Source: Gemmatimonadota bacterium (GTDB taxonomy: Bacteria; Gemmatimonadota; Gemmatimonadetes; Gemmatimonadales; GWC2-71-9). From it: a stretch of 35,296 nucleotides of DNA. The translations under genes were made by a program, and so were the position numbers. The stretch lies in assembly GCA_003221005.1 (NCBI GenBank), contig QHTZ01000052.1, forward strand, positions 19,968 through 55,263. Reading direction: 5' to 3'. This document shows, in pieces, positions 25,132-32,843 of the stretch; the stretch's first letter is position 1; each line of letters opens with the position of its first letter. A model generated the notes under the pieces. The model was not told where the DNA came from, ran no database searches, and worked only from the letters and a program-made list of their open reading frames with translations.

Positions 25132-26133
25132 TCACGCCACCTTGATGACGACTTTTCCCGTCGCCCGCCCGGACTCGGAATACGCGAGCGCGTCACACAC
25201 GTGCTCGAGCGGAAATACCTTGTCCACCAGCGGTTTGATCGCGCCGCTTTCCACCAGCCGCGTGATTCCTGTCAGCTGTTCTCCGTCGGCTCGCATGAAC
25301 AGGTACTCGTAGCGGGCGTTGTGACTCCGCGCTGCGGCAGTCGCCTTCCGGGACATCACACTGATCGCGAGGACGATGATCGGGTTGAGTCCCCAGCTCC
25401 GCGCAAACGCTGCTGACGGGGTGCTGCCAATGCTGATCACCACGCCCCCGGGCTTCACGCACTCAAAACACCGCACCAGCGTGTCACCGCCTGCGCTGTC
25501 CAGCACGACGTCACAATCTTGGACCACGTCTTCAAAACGCGCGCTACGGTAGTCAATGGGGACGTCCGCGCCCAAACGCTTCACCAGTTCCACATTGCGC
25601 TGCCCCACCGTGGTGAAAACCGTTGCGCCCAGGTGACGGGCCAACTGGATGGCCACGCTGCCGACGCCCCCGCTGCCCGCGTGAATCAACACGCGTTGGT
25701 TGGCGCGCAGCTTTCCAATCTCCACCAAGGCCTGCCATGCCGTCAGCGCGACCAGCGGAAGTGAGGCAGCTTCTTCAAATGTCACGTTGGTGGGTTGAAG
25801 AGCCGCGGCGCCTTCGCGGACCACGGCAAATTCCGCAAACGCTCCAATGCGGTCCCTGTCCAGGCGCGCGTACACTGCATCGCCTTTCTTGAAGCGCGTC
25901 ACCTGCGCGCCCACGTCGGCAACCACGCCTGAGAGGTCATTGCCCAGCACCAGCGGGAACTGGTACTTCAACAGCATCTTCAACTTTCCATCGCGCGTCT
26001 TGACGTCCAGTGGATTCACACTGGCGGCGTGTACTTGAACTAACAAATCCAGAGGGCCCATGAGGGGGAGGGCGATGTCCGCCACGCTGACGCGGTCGTT
26101 GCTCCCGTAGCGGTCGATAAACGCGGCCTTCAT
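25132..26133 (-). CDS. NAD(P)H quinone oxidoreductase/MDR-family dehydrogenase
   Basis: A 333-aa medium-chain dehydrogenase/reductase. The catalytic GroES-like domain opens MKAAFIDRYGSNDRVSVADI, with FPLVLGNDLSGVVADVG. The Rossmann domain has the glycine motif HAGSGGVGSVAIQLARHLGA (about residue 151) and IDYRSARFEDVVQDCDVVLD. It lacks the zinc-binding Cys cluster of alcohol dehydrogenases, so it is a zinc-free quinone reductase-like enzyme. It forms its own cassette with the attC at 26167. Confidence 0.9.
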   Translation of the reverse strand: MKAAFIDRYGSNDRVSVADIALPLMGPLDLLVQVHAASVNPLDVKTRDGKLKMLLKYQFPLVLGNDLSGVVADVGAQVTRFKKGDAVYARLDRDRIGAFAEFAVVREGAAALQPTNVTFEEAASLPLVALTAWQALVEIGKLRANQRVLIHAGSGGVGSVAIQLARHLGATVFTTVGQRNVELVKRLGADVPIDYRSARFEDVVQDCDVVLDSAGGDTLVRCFECVKPGGVVISIGSTPSAAFARSWGLNPIIVLAISVMSRKATAAARSHNARYEYLFMRADGEQLTGITRLVESGAIKPLVDKVFPLEHVCDALAYSESGRATGKVVIKVA

Positions 26134-26166
26134 GGAGCGCCTAGTTTTCGTCTGAGACTTGCGGTC

Positions 26167-26268
26167 GCCTAACGGATCGCGCTTAAGCTGCGGCGCCGGC
26201 TAGAGGATCTCACAAATAGAAGACTACCTCAGCAAGACGGCGCCGCCAGCTTCAGGCGCACGTTAGGG
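26167..26268 (-). repeat. attC site (short type)
   Basis: 102 bp between GCCTAAC (26167) and GTTAGGG (ending 26268). Arms AAGCTGCGGCGCC and GGCGCCGCCAGCTT pair with one unpaired base. The central loop contains the TCACAAAT motif. It lies downstream of the P460 gene and upstream of the oxidoreductase start. Confidence 0.93.
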
Positions 26269-26300
26269 CGGCGCACCGAGCCAAGGGTCCTCTTCCCCGC

Positions 26301-26855
26301 TCAGCGCGGTGCGTAATCCGTGAAGACGTAGTCTCTCGTCTTCGCGATCGTATGGCACTGGAATCCACACTTGGCGTCGTTCCCCTGCGGCGGCGTGGCG
26401 GCCGCGGTGGCGGGCGTGAAGGTACCGGACGCGGTGTCATGCTCAAACGCCGCCCATCCCCACCCGCCGCTGTCCGGGAACCGCTTGCTGTCCTTTACCA
26501 TGAAGTCGACGTCATGCTGCGCACCCGGCACGGTCGCGGCCGGGAATATCGCCATCTTTGTCGGAATCCAATGGATCTTCGCCATCTTGGAGCCGTCGGG
26601 GAACGGCTTGCCGTTCCCGGGAACGCCCGCCCGATAGGCCTCGATCATCACGGGATTAGCGAGGATCGCAGCAATCGCCGGTCCGTCCTGGCTGATGGAC
26701 ACAAGTTGCCAGGCCTCGTATCCCCTGAACTCCGAGAACGCAAGCCCACCCGGCACCTTCAAGCTGTATTTGTCTTGGGCGAACAGGGCGCTGCCACCCA
26801 AGGTACTGACGAGTGCCGTCATGATAGCGATCGTTCGCATGCGGTTCCTCTTCAC
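26301..26855 (-). CDS. Cytochrome P460-family exported protein
   Basis: A 184-aa protein with a signal peptide (MKRNRMRTIAIMTALVST..ALFAQ). The P460 fold is indicated by GLAFSEFRGYEAWQLVSISQ, GKPFPDGSKMAKIHW and VDFMVKDSKRF, with the c-type haem motif CGFQCH (CxxCH) near the C-terminus and the ending DYVFTDYAPR. The lysine that crosslinks to haem in P460 cannot be confirmed. Periplasmic; P460 proteins oxidise hydroxylamine or bind NO, the role here unknown. Its stop is 33 bp from the attC at 26268. Confidence 0.88.
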   Translation of the reverse strand: MKRNRMRTIAIMTALVSTLGGSALFAQDKYSLKVPGGLAFSEFRGYEAWQLVSISQDGPAIAAILANPVMIEAYRAGVPGNGKPFPDGSKMAKIHWIPTKMAIFPAATVPGAQHDVDFMVKDSKRFPDSGGWGWAAFEHDTASGTFTPATAAATPPQGNDAKCGFQCHTIAKTRDYVFTDYAPR

Positions 26856-26929
26856 CAGTTCCTCCTTTGTCCAGGTTAGCGGCTTTGACTTCCTTCCGGA
26901 TGGTGTCTACAAAAGTGAGGGAGGTTTCC

Positions 26930-26955
26930 CCGCCAGCTTCACGCGCTTGTTAGGC
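26930..26955 (-). repeat. Half attC with intact core
   Basis: CCGCCAGCTTCACGCGCTTG then TTAGGC is the standard right arm and GTTAGGC core. No matching GCCTAAC arm exists on the left before the P460 gene start. Only one half of the site remains. Confidence 0.75.
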
Positions 26956-27049
26956 GGCCCATTTGGTTGCAATAGATCCTGAAGCAACCCTCAATCAGAT
27001 TGAAGGTAACGACTCGGCTCAGCCCTCCGCGCATCCGCACGTAGAAAGG

Positions 27050-27721
27050 CTAGCGCGGGCGGCCGCCGGTTGTCCGCGTGATTGCGCTGATCAGATCCTC
27101 GCCGTGCAGCACCAATGCTGGCACAACAATGACCTGTGACGATCGCACGCCGAGCGCCGAACGGTCGTAGAATACGCCGACCTCGGCGCTCACGCCCAGC
27201 TGCTCCTTGCCGATCCGAAGTCCCAAGAACCCACCCGCAGTTGGTGAATCCGACGCTGCTTCTCGTGACAACGGCAAGACCTGTCCCACGCGCAGGCCGC
27301 CGTAGGGCGTCAGCAGTTTCTGGCGACCGGAGGCGATCAGCGTCAGCTCGAAGTCCGCGTGGTTGCCCCAGTTCACCAGCCCCCCGCCCCCCATAACGGC
27401 GATGGCGGGCGCTTGCCGGTCCCGGTTGGTGGAGAGGCGGTACTTGTAGGTCACCACCACCCCGCTGGCTGAAGGGATCCGAATGCCCACATCCGCGCGA
27501 TCGCTGACCCCGATCCGTGTTTCCGCGTCGATCCCCAGCCACGCGATGCTACTGTCGCGCAGGACTTCGATGCCGTTGGGGATCGCGTACCAGACGAGCG
27601 TCGGAGCGACTTCGCCGACCGGGACAGGCTGCGCGGTCGTGGCGACCGTGTAGGGGACGCATCCCGCTACGCTGAGGACCACCAGCCAACCCGACCAGAT
27701 CAGTTCGTGTGGGTGGCGCAT
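27050..27721 (-). CDS. Lipoprotein, probable outer-membrane beta-rich
   Basis: A 223-aa protein with a lipoprotein signal: MRHPHELIWSGWLVVLSVAGC, where LSVAGC is a lipobox. The rest is rich in alternating polar and hydrophobic strands (ETRIGVSDRADVGIRIPSAS, VVTYKYRLSTNRD, FELTLIASGRQKLLTPYGGL, FLGLRIGKEQLGVSAEVGVF), as in small barrel or barrel-associated proteins. Family not recognised. It sits between the half attC at 26930 and a core remnant near 27754. Confidence 0.7.
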   Translation of the reverse strand: MRHPHELIWSGWLVVLSVAGCVPYTVATTAQPVPVGEVAPTLVWYAIPNGIEVLRDSSIAWLGIDAETRIGVSDRADVGIRIPSASGVVVTYKYRLSTNRDRQAPAIAVMGGGGLVNWGNHADFELTLIASGRQKLLTPYGGLRVGQVLPLSREAASDSPTAGGFLGLRIGKEQLGVSAEVGVFYDRSALGVRSSQVIVVPALVLHGEDLISAITRTTGGRPR

Positions 27722-27753
27722 CGTCAGTTCTCCTCTGGCATGCTGAGGCGCTT

Positions 27754-27760
27754 GTTGGAT
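27754..27760 (-). repeat. attC core remnant (GTTGGAT)
   Basis: GGCGCTTGTTGGAT fits the arm end and GTTRRRY core of the array sites, but no inner arm (GCCAGCTT) precedes it. About 150 bp of gene-free sequence follow to the next attC at 27906; within it a GCCTAGG plus AAGCTGACGGCGCC block (27848-27878) looks like a further attC piece in the opposite orientation. Confidence 0.4.
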
Positions 27761-27905
27761 TGTGGTGAGACCGCCAGCGATGCTACACTCCTTTCATCTG
27801 GCTTGTTGCGAAGCCGTGGGTGCTGGATGCGAGTGCGTGGCCCGACTGCCTAGGACCGCGCCTGAAGCTGACGGCGCCCAGTATCTCGAAGCACATTGAG
27901 CGGCC

Positions 27906-28007
27906 GCCTAACGGACCGCGCTTGAGCTGCGGCGCACCAGCTCGGTGATCACAAATGGAATTGTACCATGACAACCACGCGCCGCCAGCTTCAAGCGCTT
28001 GGTAGGC
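27906..28007 (-). repeat. attC site (short type, one mutated core)
   Basis: GCCTAAC (27906-27912) to GGTAGGC (28001-28007), 102 bp. The right core has T to G at the second base, which is part of the recombination triplet, so this site may be weak or inactive. The loop carries the ATCACAAATGGAATT motif. Confidence 0.85.
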
Positions 28008-28017
28008 AGCAGCATCG

Positions 28018-28221
28018 CTATGAAGGCGTCTCGCCGGGTTGGTCCGCGCGCTCACCCGCCGCTGGCAGGGCACGGCCACTCTGGTTCTTCTGAGCAACCA
28101 GGGCACGCTCGAGGAAATCGAGCCGTTCTTGCATGGCATCGAGTGCATCACGAAGGTCCCCGATTGCCGGATCAGGCGGCGCAACAATGGGAGGGCGGCG
28201 TTCAAGCCGTTTAGCCTCCAT
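28018..28221 (-). CDS. Small coiled-coil protein
   Basis: A 67-aa protein, MEAKRLERRPPIVAPPDPAI, with a heptad-like stretch LRDALDAMQERLDFLERALV, then a Pro/Ala/Gly-rich tail. ATG 28221 has a GAGGCCGGAG-type ribosome site. It fills a short cassette between attC sites 27906 and 28262, with its stop 11 bp from the core. Function unknown. Confidence 0.6.
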   Translation of the reverse strand: MEAKRLERRPPIVAPPDPAIGDLRDALDAMQERLDFLERALVAQKNQSGRALPAAGERADQPGETPS

Positions 28222-28261
28222 CGGTTCGGCTCCGGCCTCAAAGACTCGTGATACTGCTGCT

Positions 28262-28364
28262 GCCTAACGGATCGCGCGTAAGCTGTGGACGCACCAGCTC
28301 GGTGATCACAAATGGAATTCTACCCTGACCGCCACGCGCCGCCAGCTTCACGCGCTTGTTAGGC
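28262..28364 (-). repeat. attC site (short type)
   Basis: 103 bp, GCCTAAC (28262) to GTTAGGC (28364), with arms TAAGCTGTGGACGC and GCGCCGCCAGCTTCA. The loop GATCACAAATGGAATTCTAC is nearly identical to that of the neighbouring site at 27906. Confidence 0.95.
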
Positions 28365-28392
28365 GGTAGCCTCCATGGCACGACAGCGCTCG

Positions 28393-28779
28393 TTAGTAGC
28401 ACCCGCACGCCGCGACGCCGATCAGAAACGCCCCGTACGCGAGCGCGGCCATGCCCACGCCGAGCCCTAGTGTACGGCCTGCGCTAAAGCCCCGAGTGGC
28501 CACCTGTCGTACGTCGGTGAGCGGAATGCGCACCTCATCTTGTCCAGTCGAGCGCGGCCTGGTGCCTGAGAGTGTATCTCCTCGCAGCACCGGATGCTCC
28601 AGGACGATCTGCGTGCCGTCGGTGCGAGTGACCCAGAGTTTTGCGGGGTGGCGAGTCGCGAGAAGGAACTCTGGCGCAACGCGCTCTGTGCGCCATACCT
28701 CACAGGCCGAGCCGCAGAGCACGGTTATGAGCAGGGTAGCGGCGAGACGCGGGCGAACGCGATGCGTGGTAGGACACAT
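28393..28779 (-). CDS. Lipoprotein-like small protein, paralogue of the next cassette
   Basis: A 128-aa protein with a secretion signal (RPRLAATLLITVLCGSAC, a lipobox-like LCGSAC). The middle LATRHPAKLWVTRTDGTQIV, then LEHPVLRGDTLSGT, and the end GRTLGLGVGMAALAYGAF with a C-terminal helix are shared with the protein at 28925. The common plan is a lipid anchor, a short beta domain of DGT..L..P.lrgDTL type, and a glycine-rich membrane segment. Function unknown. Confidence 0.75.
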   Translation of the reverse strand: MCPTTHRVRPRLAATLLITVLCGSACEVWRTERVAPEFLLATRHPAKLWVTRTDGTQIVLEHPVLRGDTLSGTRPRSTGQDEVRIPLTDVRQVATRGFSAGRTLGLGVGMAALAYGAFLIGVAACGCY

Positions 28780-28805
28780 ATGCCCTCGAGCCCTGCTGTG
28801 CTGCC

Positions 28806-28907
28806 GCCTAACGGATCGCGCTTAAGCTGCGGCGCATACTCTGAGTCATCACAAACGCAATTCTACTTCGACAAGACGGCGCCGCCAGCTTCAGGCGCAT
28901 GTTAGGC
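28806..28907 (-). repeat. attC site (short type)
   Basis: 102 bp, GCCTAAC (28806) to GTTAGGC (28907), arms AAGCTGCGGCGC and GCGCCGCCAGCTT, loop TCACAAACGCAATTCTAC. One arm has an extra G relative to the other, giving the unpaired base used to orient the site. Confidence 0.95.
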
Positions 28908-28924
28908 CGACGCCCAGGCCACCC

Positions 28925-29296
28925 TCAGTACGTGGGCTGACATCGGCTGTCGCCGCACACAATGAGGTAAGTCACCCCCAGCGCCACGGCGGGGACTCCG
29001 ATGACCACACCCAAGGTGCGTCCCAAGTTCAGGCGTTCGCGTTCTAACTGTGTGATCTCGGCGATTGGCACCGCCACTGTGTCCCCGTGCACTCGTCCAT
29101 ACAGTGTATCCGCCCGCACAAATGGCGCGGTAAGAGCTACCCGGGTGCTGTCCTGGCGCGTCAGCCGCAGCCGGTGTGGGAGGGACTGTCCCGCACCGAG
29201 TGCCGGGTTGGTATCGAAGGGCCGCCAAGTAGCACACCCGGCTACGGCAAACGCCAGAACAACGAGAAGGGAATAAGGGCGTCGAGTTTGCAGCAT
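28925..29296 (-). CDS. Lipoprotein, paralogue of the 28393 protein
   Basis: A 123-aa protein with lipobox VAGCATW after the signal MLQTRRPYSLLVVLAFAVAG. The domain has LRLTRQDSTRVALTAPFVRADTLYGRV, VAVPIAEITQLERERLNLGR, and a terminal hydrophobic GVVIGVPAVALGVTYLI. The same order of elements as its neighbour at 28393 implies common ancestry. Its stop is 18 bp from the attC core. Likely envelope protein of unknown role. Confidence 0.78.
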   Translation of the reverse strand: MLQTRRPYSLLVVLAFAVAGCATWRPFDTNPALGAGQSLPHRLRLTRQDSTRVALTAPFVRADTLYGRVHGDTVAVPIAEITQLERERLNLGRTLGVVIGVPAVALGVTYLIVCGDSRCQPTY

Positions 29297-29320
29297 AGGT
29301 CCTCGTTGGCTGCGCGAGCG

Positions 29321-29461
29321 GCCTAACGGCTCGCGCTTAAGCTGCGGCGCCCCACCCGGCCGGGCGCCCCGATGATCAACGGCTCCACAGATGGATGCTG
29401 GCGCACAAATGCAATTCTACCTCGCAGTGACCACGCCGCCAGCTTCACGCGCTTGTTAGGC
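29321..29461 (-). repeat. attC site (long type)
   Basis: 141 bp, GCCTAAC (29321) to GTTAGGC (29461). Inner arms AAGCTGCGGCGCC and ACGCCGCCAGCTT; the larger loop begins CCACCCGGCCGGGCG and also holds the GCGCACAAATGCAATTCTAC block. It combines features of the short and long site types. Confidence 0.95.
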
Positions 29462-29474
29462 CGCACAGCCAGGA

Positions 29475-30368
29475 TTAGGAACACCCCCCGACGTAAGCCA
29501 CAGCAGACCAAAGGCCGGCCCGATACATCATCACCTTCGTCTCGAACGTCTGGAAGAGCAACCGATAGGCCCCGTTTGACGAATCCTGTGGCACGTAGAT
29601 GAGAAGGTTCCTGCTCCACCGTGCGTCGGGGGCGTCGGGGAGTGGCTGGACCTCGATGCGCCCAGGGTACAGTGCTTTCACCTCGGCTTCTGTGGATTTG
29701 AGGCTAGCGCCGCTGATGGTGGCCGCCGGACCTGCGTGAACTTCCACCCCCTCCACCACGCTGTCGATGACCAGTAACGACACACCCCAGGGCGCCGCGG
29801 AGGGCTGCACGTATCCACACTTTTCCCCGGGGGTCGTCTCGACCTCTAGGGTCTCCCCGAGGACGCGCGAAGCCTCCGCTAGCGTCATCCCGTAGCGGAT
29901 GGGGCCGGCCCCTCGTAGTCCAATTTTCCAGACAACGCGATCAGCCACGGGTGCTCGATTGGCGTCGCCCAGCCGTTCGGCGAAGACCATGCGGGGTAGA
30001 CGGAACCCCCACCGATTACTGAAGCGCCCAATCAGGGTGTCCCCCCTGACCCTACCCGTAAAGGGACTGATATCCTTGTAACTCCCGTCCGTGAAGTTGA
30101 TGGTAATGCTGTCGCCATCAACTGTGACTGGTGCAAGCGTCGGTTTACTGGGTACGCCCTCCGCGGTCTGCACAAAGGCGTAGTACTGAATGCCCGTTTC
30201 GCCCCCGGCATAGGAGATGAAGATCGTCGCGCCGCCGATGTCACCCGTTTTCGAACTAACGTACATGTCGCTAAAGAAGCCAGTAACGCCTCCTTGTTGC
30301 GCACAGACACGTGCCGTCGGAAAGAAGGCGTCGAGAACCATCAGGAGAACGAATGTCTTGGCCGTCAC
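29475..30368 (-). CDS. Exported protein of unknown function, 297 aa
   Basis: Signal peptide MTAKTFVLLMVLDAFFPTAR with cleavage near VCAQ. The N-terminal half is beta-rich (GGATIFISYAGGETGIQYYA, DGDSITINFTDGSYKDISPF). The C-terminal half begins around GPIRYGMTLAEASRVLGE, contains CGYVQPSAAPWGVSLLVID, and ends AVAYVGGCS, a layout seen in a widespread uncharacterised secreted family whose members end in a conserved GCS. Two Cys suggest a disulfide. The role is not assigned. Confidence 0.75.
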   Translation of the reverse strand: MTAKTFVLLMVLDAFFPTARVCAQQGGVTGFFSDMYVSSKTGDIGGATIFISYAGGETGIQYYAFVQTAEGVPSKPTLAPVTVDGDSITINFTDGSYKDISPFTGRVRGDTLIGRFSNRWGFRLPRMVFAERLGDANRAPVADRVVWKIGLRGAGPIRYGMTLAEASRVLGETLEVETTPGEKCGYVQPSAAPWGVSLLVIDSVVEGVEVHAGPAATISGASLKSTEAEVKALYPGRIEVQPLPDAPDARWSRNLLIYVPQDSSNGAYRLLFQTFETKVMMYRAGLWSAVAYVGGCS

Positions 30369-30388
30369 TGCGGGACTCCTTTGGTGCG

Positions 30389-30530
30389 GCCTAACGGATC
30401 GCGCTTAAGCTGCGGGCGACTGGCCTGCCGGCGCAACAGTAGTGGACGACAGTCCACGCCCGCCGGGGCGCCAAACACTCCGCTTCCCTTAACGCGATCC
30501 CTGCCCGGCAGCTTCAAGCGCTTGTTAGGC
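30389..30530 (-). repeat. attC site (long type)
   Basis: 142 bp, GCCTAAC (30389) to GTTAGGC (30530). The arm AAGCTGCGGGCGACTGGCC is followed by a long branched loop containing CACTCCGCTTCCCTT, shared with sites at 31097 and 34166. The brnA gene stops inside the right arm. Confidence 0.95.
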
Positions 30531-30756
30531 TGCGCCCTCTGCGAGCGGGCTTCCACTTCAGGGCCAGCTTCCGGCCGCTCGCGGCGCAGTCCCGCAGATA
30601 GAGGTTGATGAGCGTCTGGTAGGGAATCTCGAGCTCCGCGGCGAGCCTCTTGAAATACGCCACCGCCGTCGAGTCGAGTCGGATCGTCACCGACTGCTTG
30701 AGACGACTGGCGTAGGGATTGCGACGAGCCTTCGAGAAGTCGTATTCGCGTCTCAT
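30514..30756 (-). CDS. brnA: BrnA-type antitoxin
   Basis: An 80-aa protein with REYDFSKARRNPYASRLKQS and VTIRLDSTAVAYFKRLAAEL then EIPYQTLINLYLRDCA, the ribbon-helix-helix-like pattern of BrnA/CopG-type antitoxins. ATG at 30756 overlaps the toxin stop as ATGA, the toxin-first order typical of brnTA. The last five codons are read from the attC arm. It should bind and neutralise BrnT and repress its own promoter; here it is intact while its partner is frameshifted. Confidence 0.85.
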   Translation of the reverse strand: MRREYDFSKARRNPYASRLKQSVTIRLDSTAVAYFKRLAAELEIPYQTLINLYLRDCAASGRKLALKWKPARRGRSLTSA

Positions 30757-31047
30757 CGATGCCACCTCGCGTCGTACTGCTGGCGCTCGACCTTGGTCGC
30801 CTTCCGTGCCGAAATGATACGGATGATGTCGTCGTGTGCGCGGTAGGTATGGACGACGACCAGCACTCCAAAGGCGGCGCTCAGGCCGAGCAGAATGAAC
30901 CGCTCTTCATCCCCGGAGTGGTCGGGATCGTCGAGGAGGCGAGCGTACTCGTCAGCAAAGGGTCCTGGCTTCCTCGAAGGCGATCCTACGCTTGCGCTGA
31001 TTCTCGGCGTCCTTCCGATGGTCCCACTCGAACCGGGGCGCCGCCAT
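30753..31047 (-). pseudogene. brnT: BrnT-type toxin, frameshifted
   Basis: From ATG 31047 the frame reads MAAPRFEWDHRKDAENQRKR, then RIAFEEARTL and a stop. The next frame resumes with FADEYARLLDDPDHSGDEER, FILLGLSAAFGVLVVVHTYR and IISARKATKVERQQYDARW, the BrnT RNase pattern. The interval is 295 bp, which fits loss of two bases near 30960. The BrnT fold and the catalytic region are otherwise complete. It could be a true inactivation or a sequencing error. Confidence 0.82.
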
Positions 31048-31052
31048 GGACC

Positions 31053-31082
31053 AATGTATGTACGATGTATGTACGCCGTCAA
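31053..31082 (-). promoter_or_regulatory. brnTA promoter with tandem 11-bp repeat
   Basis: On the minus strand TTGACG (31082-31077) and TACATT (31058-31053) are 18 bases apart. Two perfect copies of ATGTATGTACG (plus strand, 31054-31064 and 31065-31075) cover the spacer and -10 box, suggesting an operator for BrnA autoregulation. The -10 is only a few bases from the toxin ATG, so the transcript would be nearly leaderless. Confidence 0.55.
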
Positions 31083-31096
31083 GTCTGGGTGGCGCA

Positions 31097-31234
31097 GCCT
31101 AACGGATCGGGCCTAAGCTGCGGGCGACTCGCCCGCTGGCGCAAGAGTGTGGAACGTTAGTCAATCCGCGTCCGCGCAGAACACTCCGATTCCCTTAGAA
31201 CGATCACCGCCCGCCAGCTTCAAGCGCTTGTTAG
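31097..31234 (-). repeat. attC site (long type), split by IS1595-family insertion
   Basis: GCCTAAC (31097) with the arms AAGCTGCGGGCGACTCGCC and CGCCCGCCAGCTTC. The right core is interrupted after GTTAG (31230-31234); the missing GC is found at 32900-32901 beyond the insertion sequence. The uninterrupted site would be 140 bp. Recombination at the split core should be impaired unless the second copy (32895-32901, GTTAGGC) is used. Confidence 0.93.
31227..31234. repeat. Target-site duplication, left copy (CTTGTTAG)
   Basis: Eight bases identical to 32892-32899 directly flanking the inverted ends of the insertion sequence. Eight-base duplications are typical of the IS1595 family. Confidence 0.92.
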
Positions 31235-31275
31235 GGCAATAACACAGTTGACACACCTTGTTAGGAGCCTTAGTT

Positions 31276-31608
31276 ATGGAACATAATGGGTGCGATCCGG
31301 CATTAGGTGAACAATCCGATCCTGCGGGCCTCGCGCTCGATTTCCGTAAGCGCGCGAGTGACCTCACCGAGACAGACCCTGAGGAAGCTGCTAGCGCGTT
31401 GTCGCGCGATTTTGCCGACTGGACCTATCGCTACTTGCACATGAACTTGGAAGTTGTATTGCACTGTCTCTCCGTGCGGGACGGCTGCGATTATCATCTC
31501 ATCCTTCGCGCTGTCCCAGACGGGTGGCCAGGTCTTAATCGGCGGACCAATGACGTGATTCCATCCGGTGATGAGGGCGACCGGGATGGTGATTTCGTGT
31601 TTCACTGA
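31276..31608 (+). CDS. Passenger protein of the insertion sequence, unknown function
   Basis: A 110-aa protein, MEHNGCDPALGEQSDPAGLA, with SALSRDFADWTYRYLHMNLE and VVLHCLSVRDGCDYHLILRA. ATG 31276 follows a clear AGGAG ribosome site by 8 bases and begins 41 bp from the element end. That is the same position and direction as the DUF3800-like gene in the second element (34975). No family recognised. A minus-strand frame overlaps it, but the ribosome site and shared layout favour this one. Confidence 0.55.
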   Translation: MEHNGCDPALGEQSDPAGLALDFRKRASDLTETDPEEAASALSRDFADWTYRYLHMNLEVVLHCLSVRDGCDYHLILRAVPDGWPGLNRRTNDVIPSGDEGDRDGDFVFH

Positions 31609-31697
31609 ACCCGGCGATTTCCCGCTCAAGGTCCTGAATCTCTCGCTGGGCGTGGTCGATGCTATATCGTGAGTCAGCGAGTGGGTCAATCACTACG

Positions 31698-31832
31698 TTA
31701 GCGGTGCTTGGGTTTGGCTTTCTTCTGTTTGGAAACCTCCGACTTCGGCACGGCGACCAAACGTCGTGTAAGTGTGATCATCCGCCTGAACTTCTCACGC
31801 GGCGTTGGCTCGCGCTCTGGCTTTGGGGTCAT
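31698..31832 (-). CDS. Small basic protein downstream of transposase
   Basis: A 44-aa frame: MTPKPEREPTPREKFRRMIT, LTRRLVAVPKSEVSKQKKAK, ending PKHR. The central VAVPKSEV with flanking basic residues resembles the short proteins often annotated beside IS1595-type transposases. It begins 37 bp from the transposase stop in the same direction. Function unknown; an accessory or regulatory role is speculative. Confidence 0.55.
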   Translation of the reverse strand: MTPKPEREPTPREKFRRMITLTRRLVAVPKSEVSKQKKAKPKHR

Positions 31833-31868
31833 CGGCGCCGTTTCCCCCGTAATAGGTGGCGCCGACTC

Positions 31869-32843
31869 TTAGCCTTGCGTCGTCGCGGGGCTCAGGTTGG
31901 CGCCGATCAGGTCCGCGTAGGTAAGGCGCTTGCCCACGATAGCAGCCAGCACGCTCACGAAGCGACCCCGGTCATTGGTGCCCCGGTGATTGAACCGATG
32001 CACCTGTTCGTCAACATACCGGAACAGGTGAAAGGGGTCAACGCTGATGTAGGTACCCTTGATCGCCCGCTTGAGCAAACTCCAGAAGTTTTCCAGGCTG
32101 TTCGTGTGCACCTGCCCGCGCACATATTCCTTGGCGTGGTTGATCATCGCGTGCTGATACAGCTTGGGCAGCTTCCCCTTGCCGTACTGCTGAGTGGTAT
32201 CGGTGTAGAGGTTCGCGCCCTTCTCCACGGCCGCGATGACGTGCCCGTGCAGGCTCCGCTTGCTCACGTTCTTCACGACGACGGCGCGCACGCGGCTGTG
32301 CTTCCCATCCCGGCCGCGCTCCAAGATGCCGAGCACCGGAGTCTTGTCCATGCCGCCAGTCCCGCGAATGACGCGCTTCCGCTTGCTCGCGTGCATAAAC
32401 TTCGCCGCGCCCCCAATGAAGGTCTCGTCCGCTTCGACGGACCCGCGCATCTTAGCGAAGCTCCGGCTCTGCATGGCGAGCCGGATGCGGTGGAGCATGA
32501 ACCATGCAGTCGCCTGCGTCACACCGAGCGCCCGGCCCAACTCGTAGGAGCTGATGCCGTTCTTGGAATTGGCGAGCATCCACACGGCGGGCAGCCATTT
32601 TTCCAATCCAATCGGGCTATCCTCGAAGATTGTACCGAGCTTCACCGAGAACTGCCGCCCACAGTCGCGGCACTTCCAGATACGGCGGGTCTTGAGGAAG
32701 CTGGGGTTCTTCGCTTCGCACGCGACGCAGGATACGCCGTTCGGCCAGCGGAGCGCGGCGAGGAAGGTCAGCGCGCTATCCCGATTGGCGAAATAGCGGA
32801 TGGCTTCATGGAGCGAATTGGGGAAGGCATGGTGTTTGGACAT
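31869..32843 (-). CDS. tnp: IS1595-family transposase
   Basis: A 324-aa transposase with an N-terminal zinc ribbon (CVACEAKNPSF and WKCRDCGRQFSVK) and helix-turn-helix region (WLPAVWMLANSKNGISSYEL). The ISXO2-like catalytic core has the first Asp in VEADETFIGG, the second in LYTDTTQQYG, and the HTNSLENFWSLLKRAIKG segment with the Asn/Glu and His of this family. The length is normal and the frame intact, so it is likely active. Start ATG 32843 is 26 bp from the right inverted repeat. Confidence 0.93.
   Translation of the reverse strand: MSKHHAFPNSLHEAIRYFANRDSALTFLAALRWPNGVSCVACEAKNPSFLKTRRIWKCRDCGRQFSVKLGTIFEDSPIGLEKWLPAVWMLANSKNGISSYELGRALGVTQATAWFMLHRIRLAMQSRSFAKMRGSVEADETFIGGAAKFMHASKRKRVIRGTGGMDKTPVLGILERGRDGKHSRVRAVVVKNVSKRSLHGHVIAAVEKGANLYTDTTQQYGKGKLPKLYQHAMINHAKEYVRGQVHTNSLENFWSLLKRAIKGTYISVDPFHLFRYVDEQVHRFNHRGTNDRGRFVSVLAAIVGKRLTYADLIGANLSPATTQG

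Noticed and set aside
31303..31605. Minus-strand open frame overlapping the passenger gene
   Set aside because: Reads fairly protein-like from a GTG at 31605, but the plus-strand gene has a clear ribosome site and the same position as the DUF3800-like gene of the second element. Still possible.
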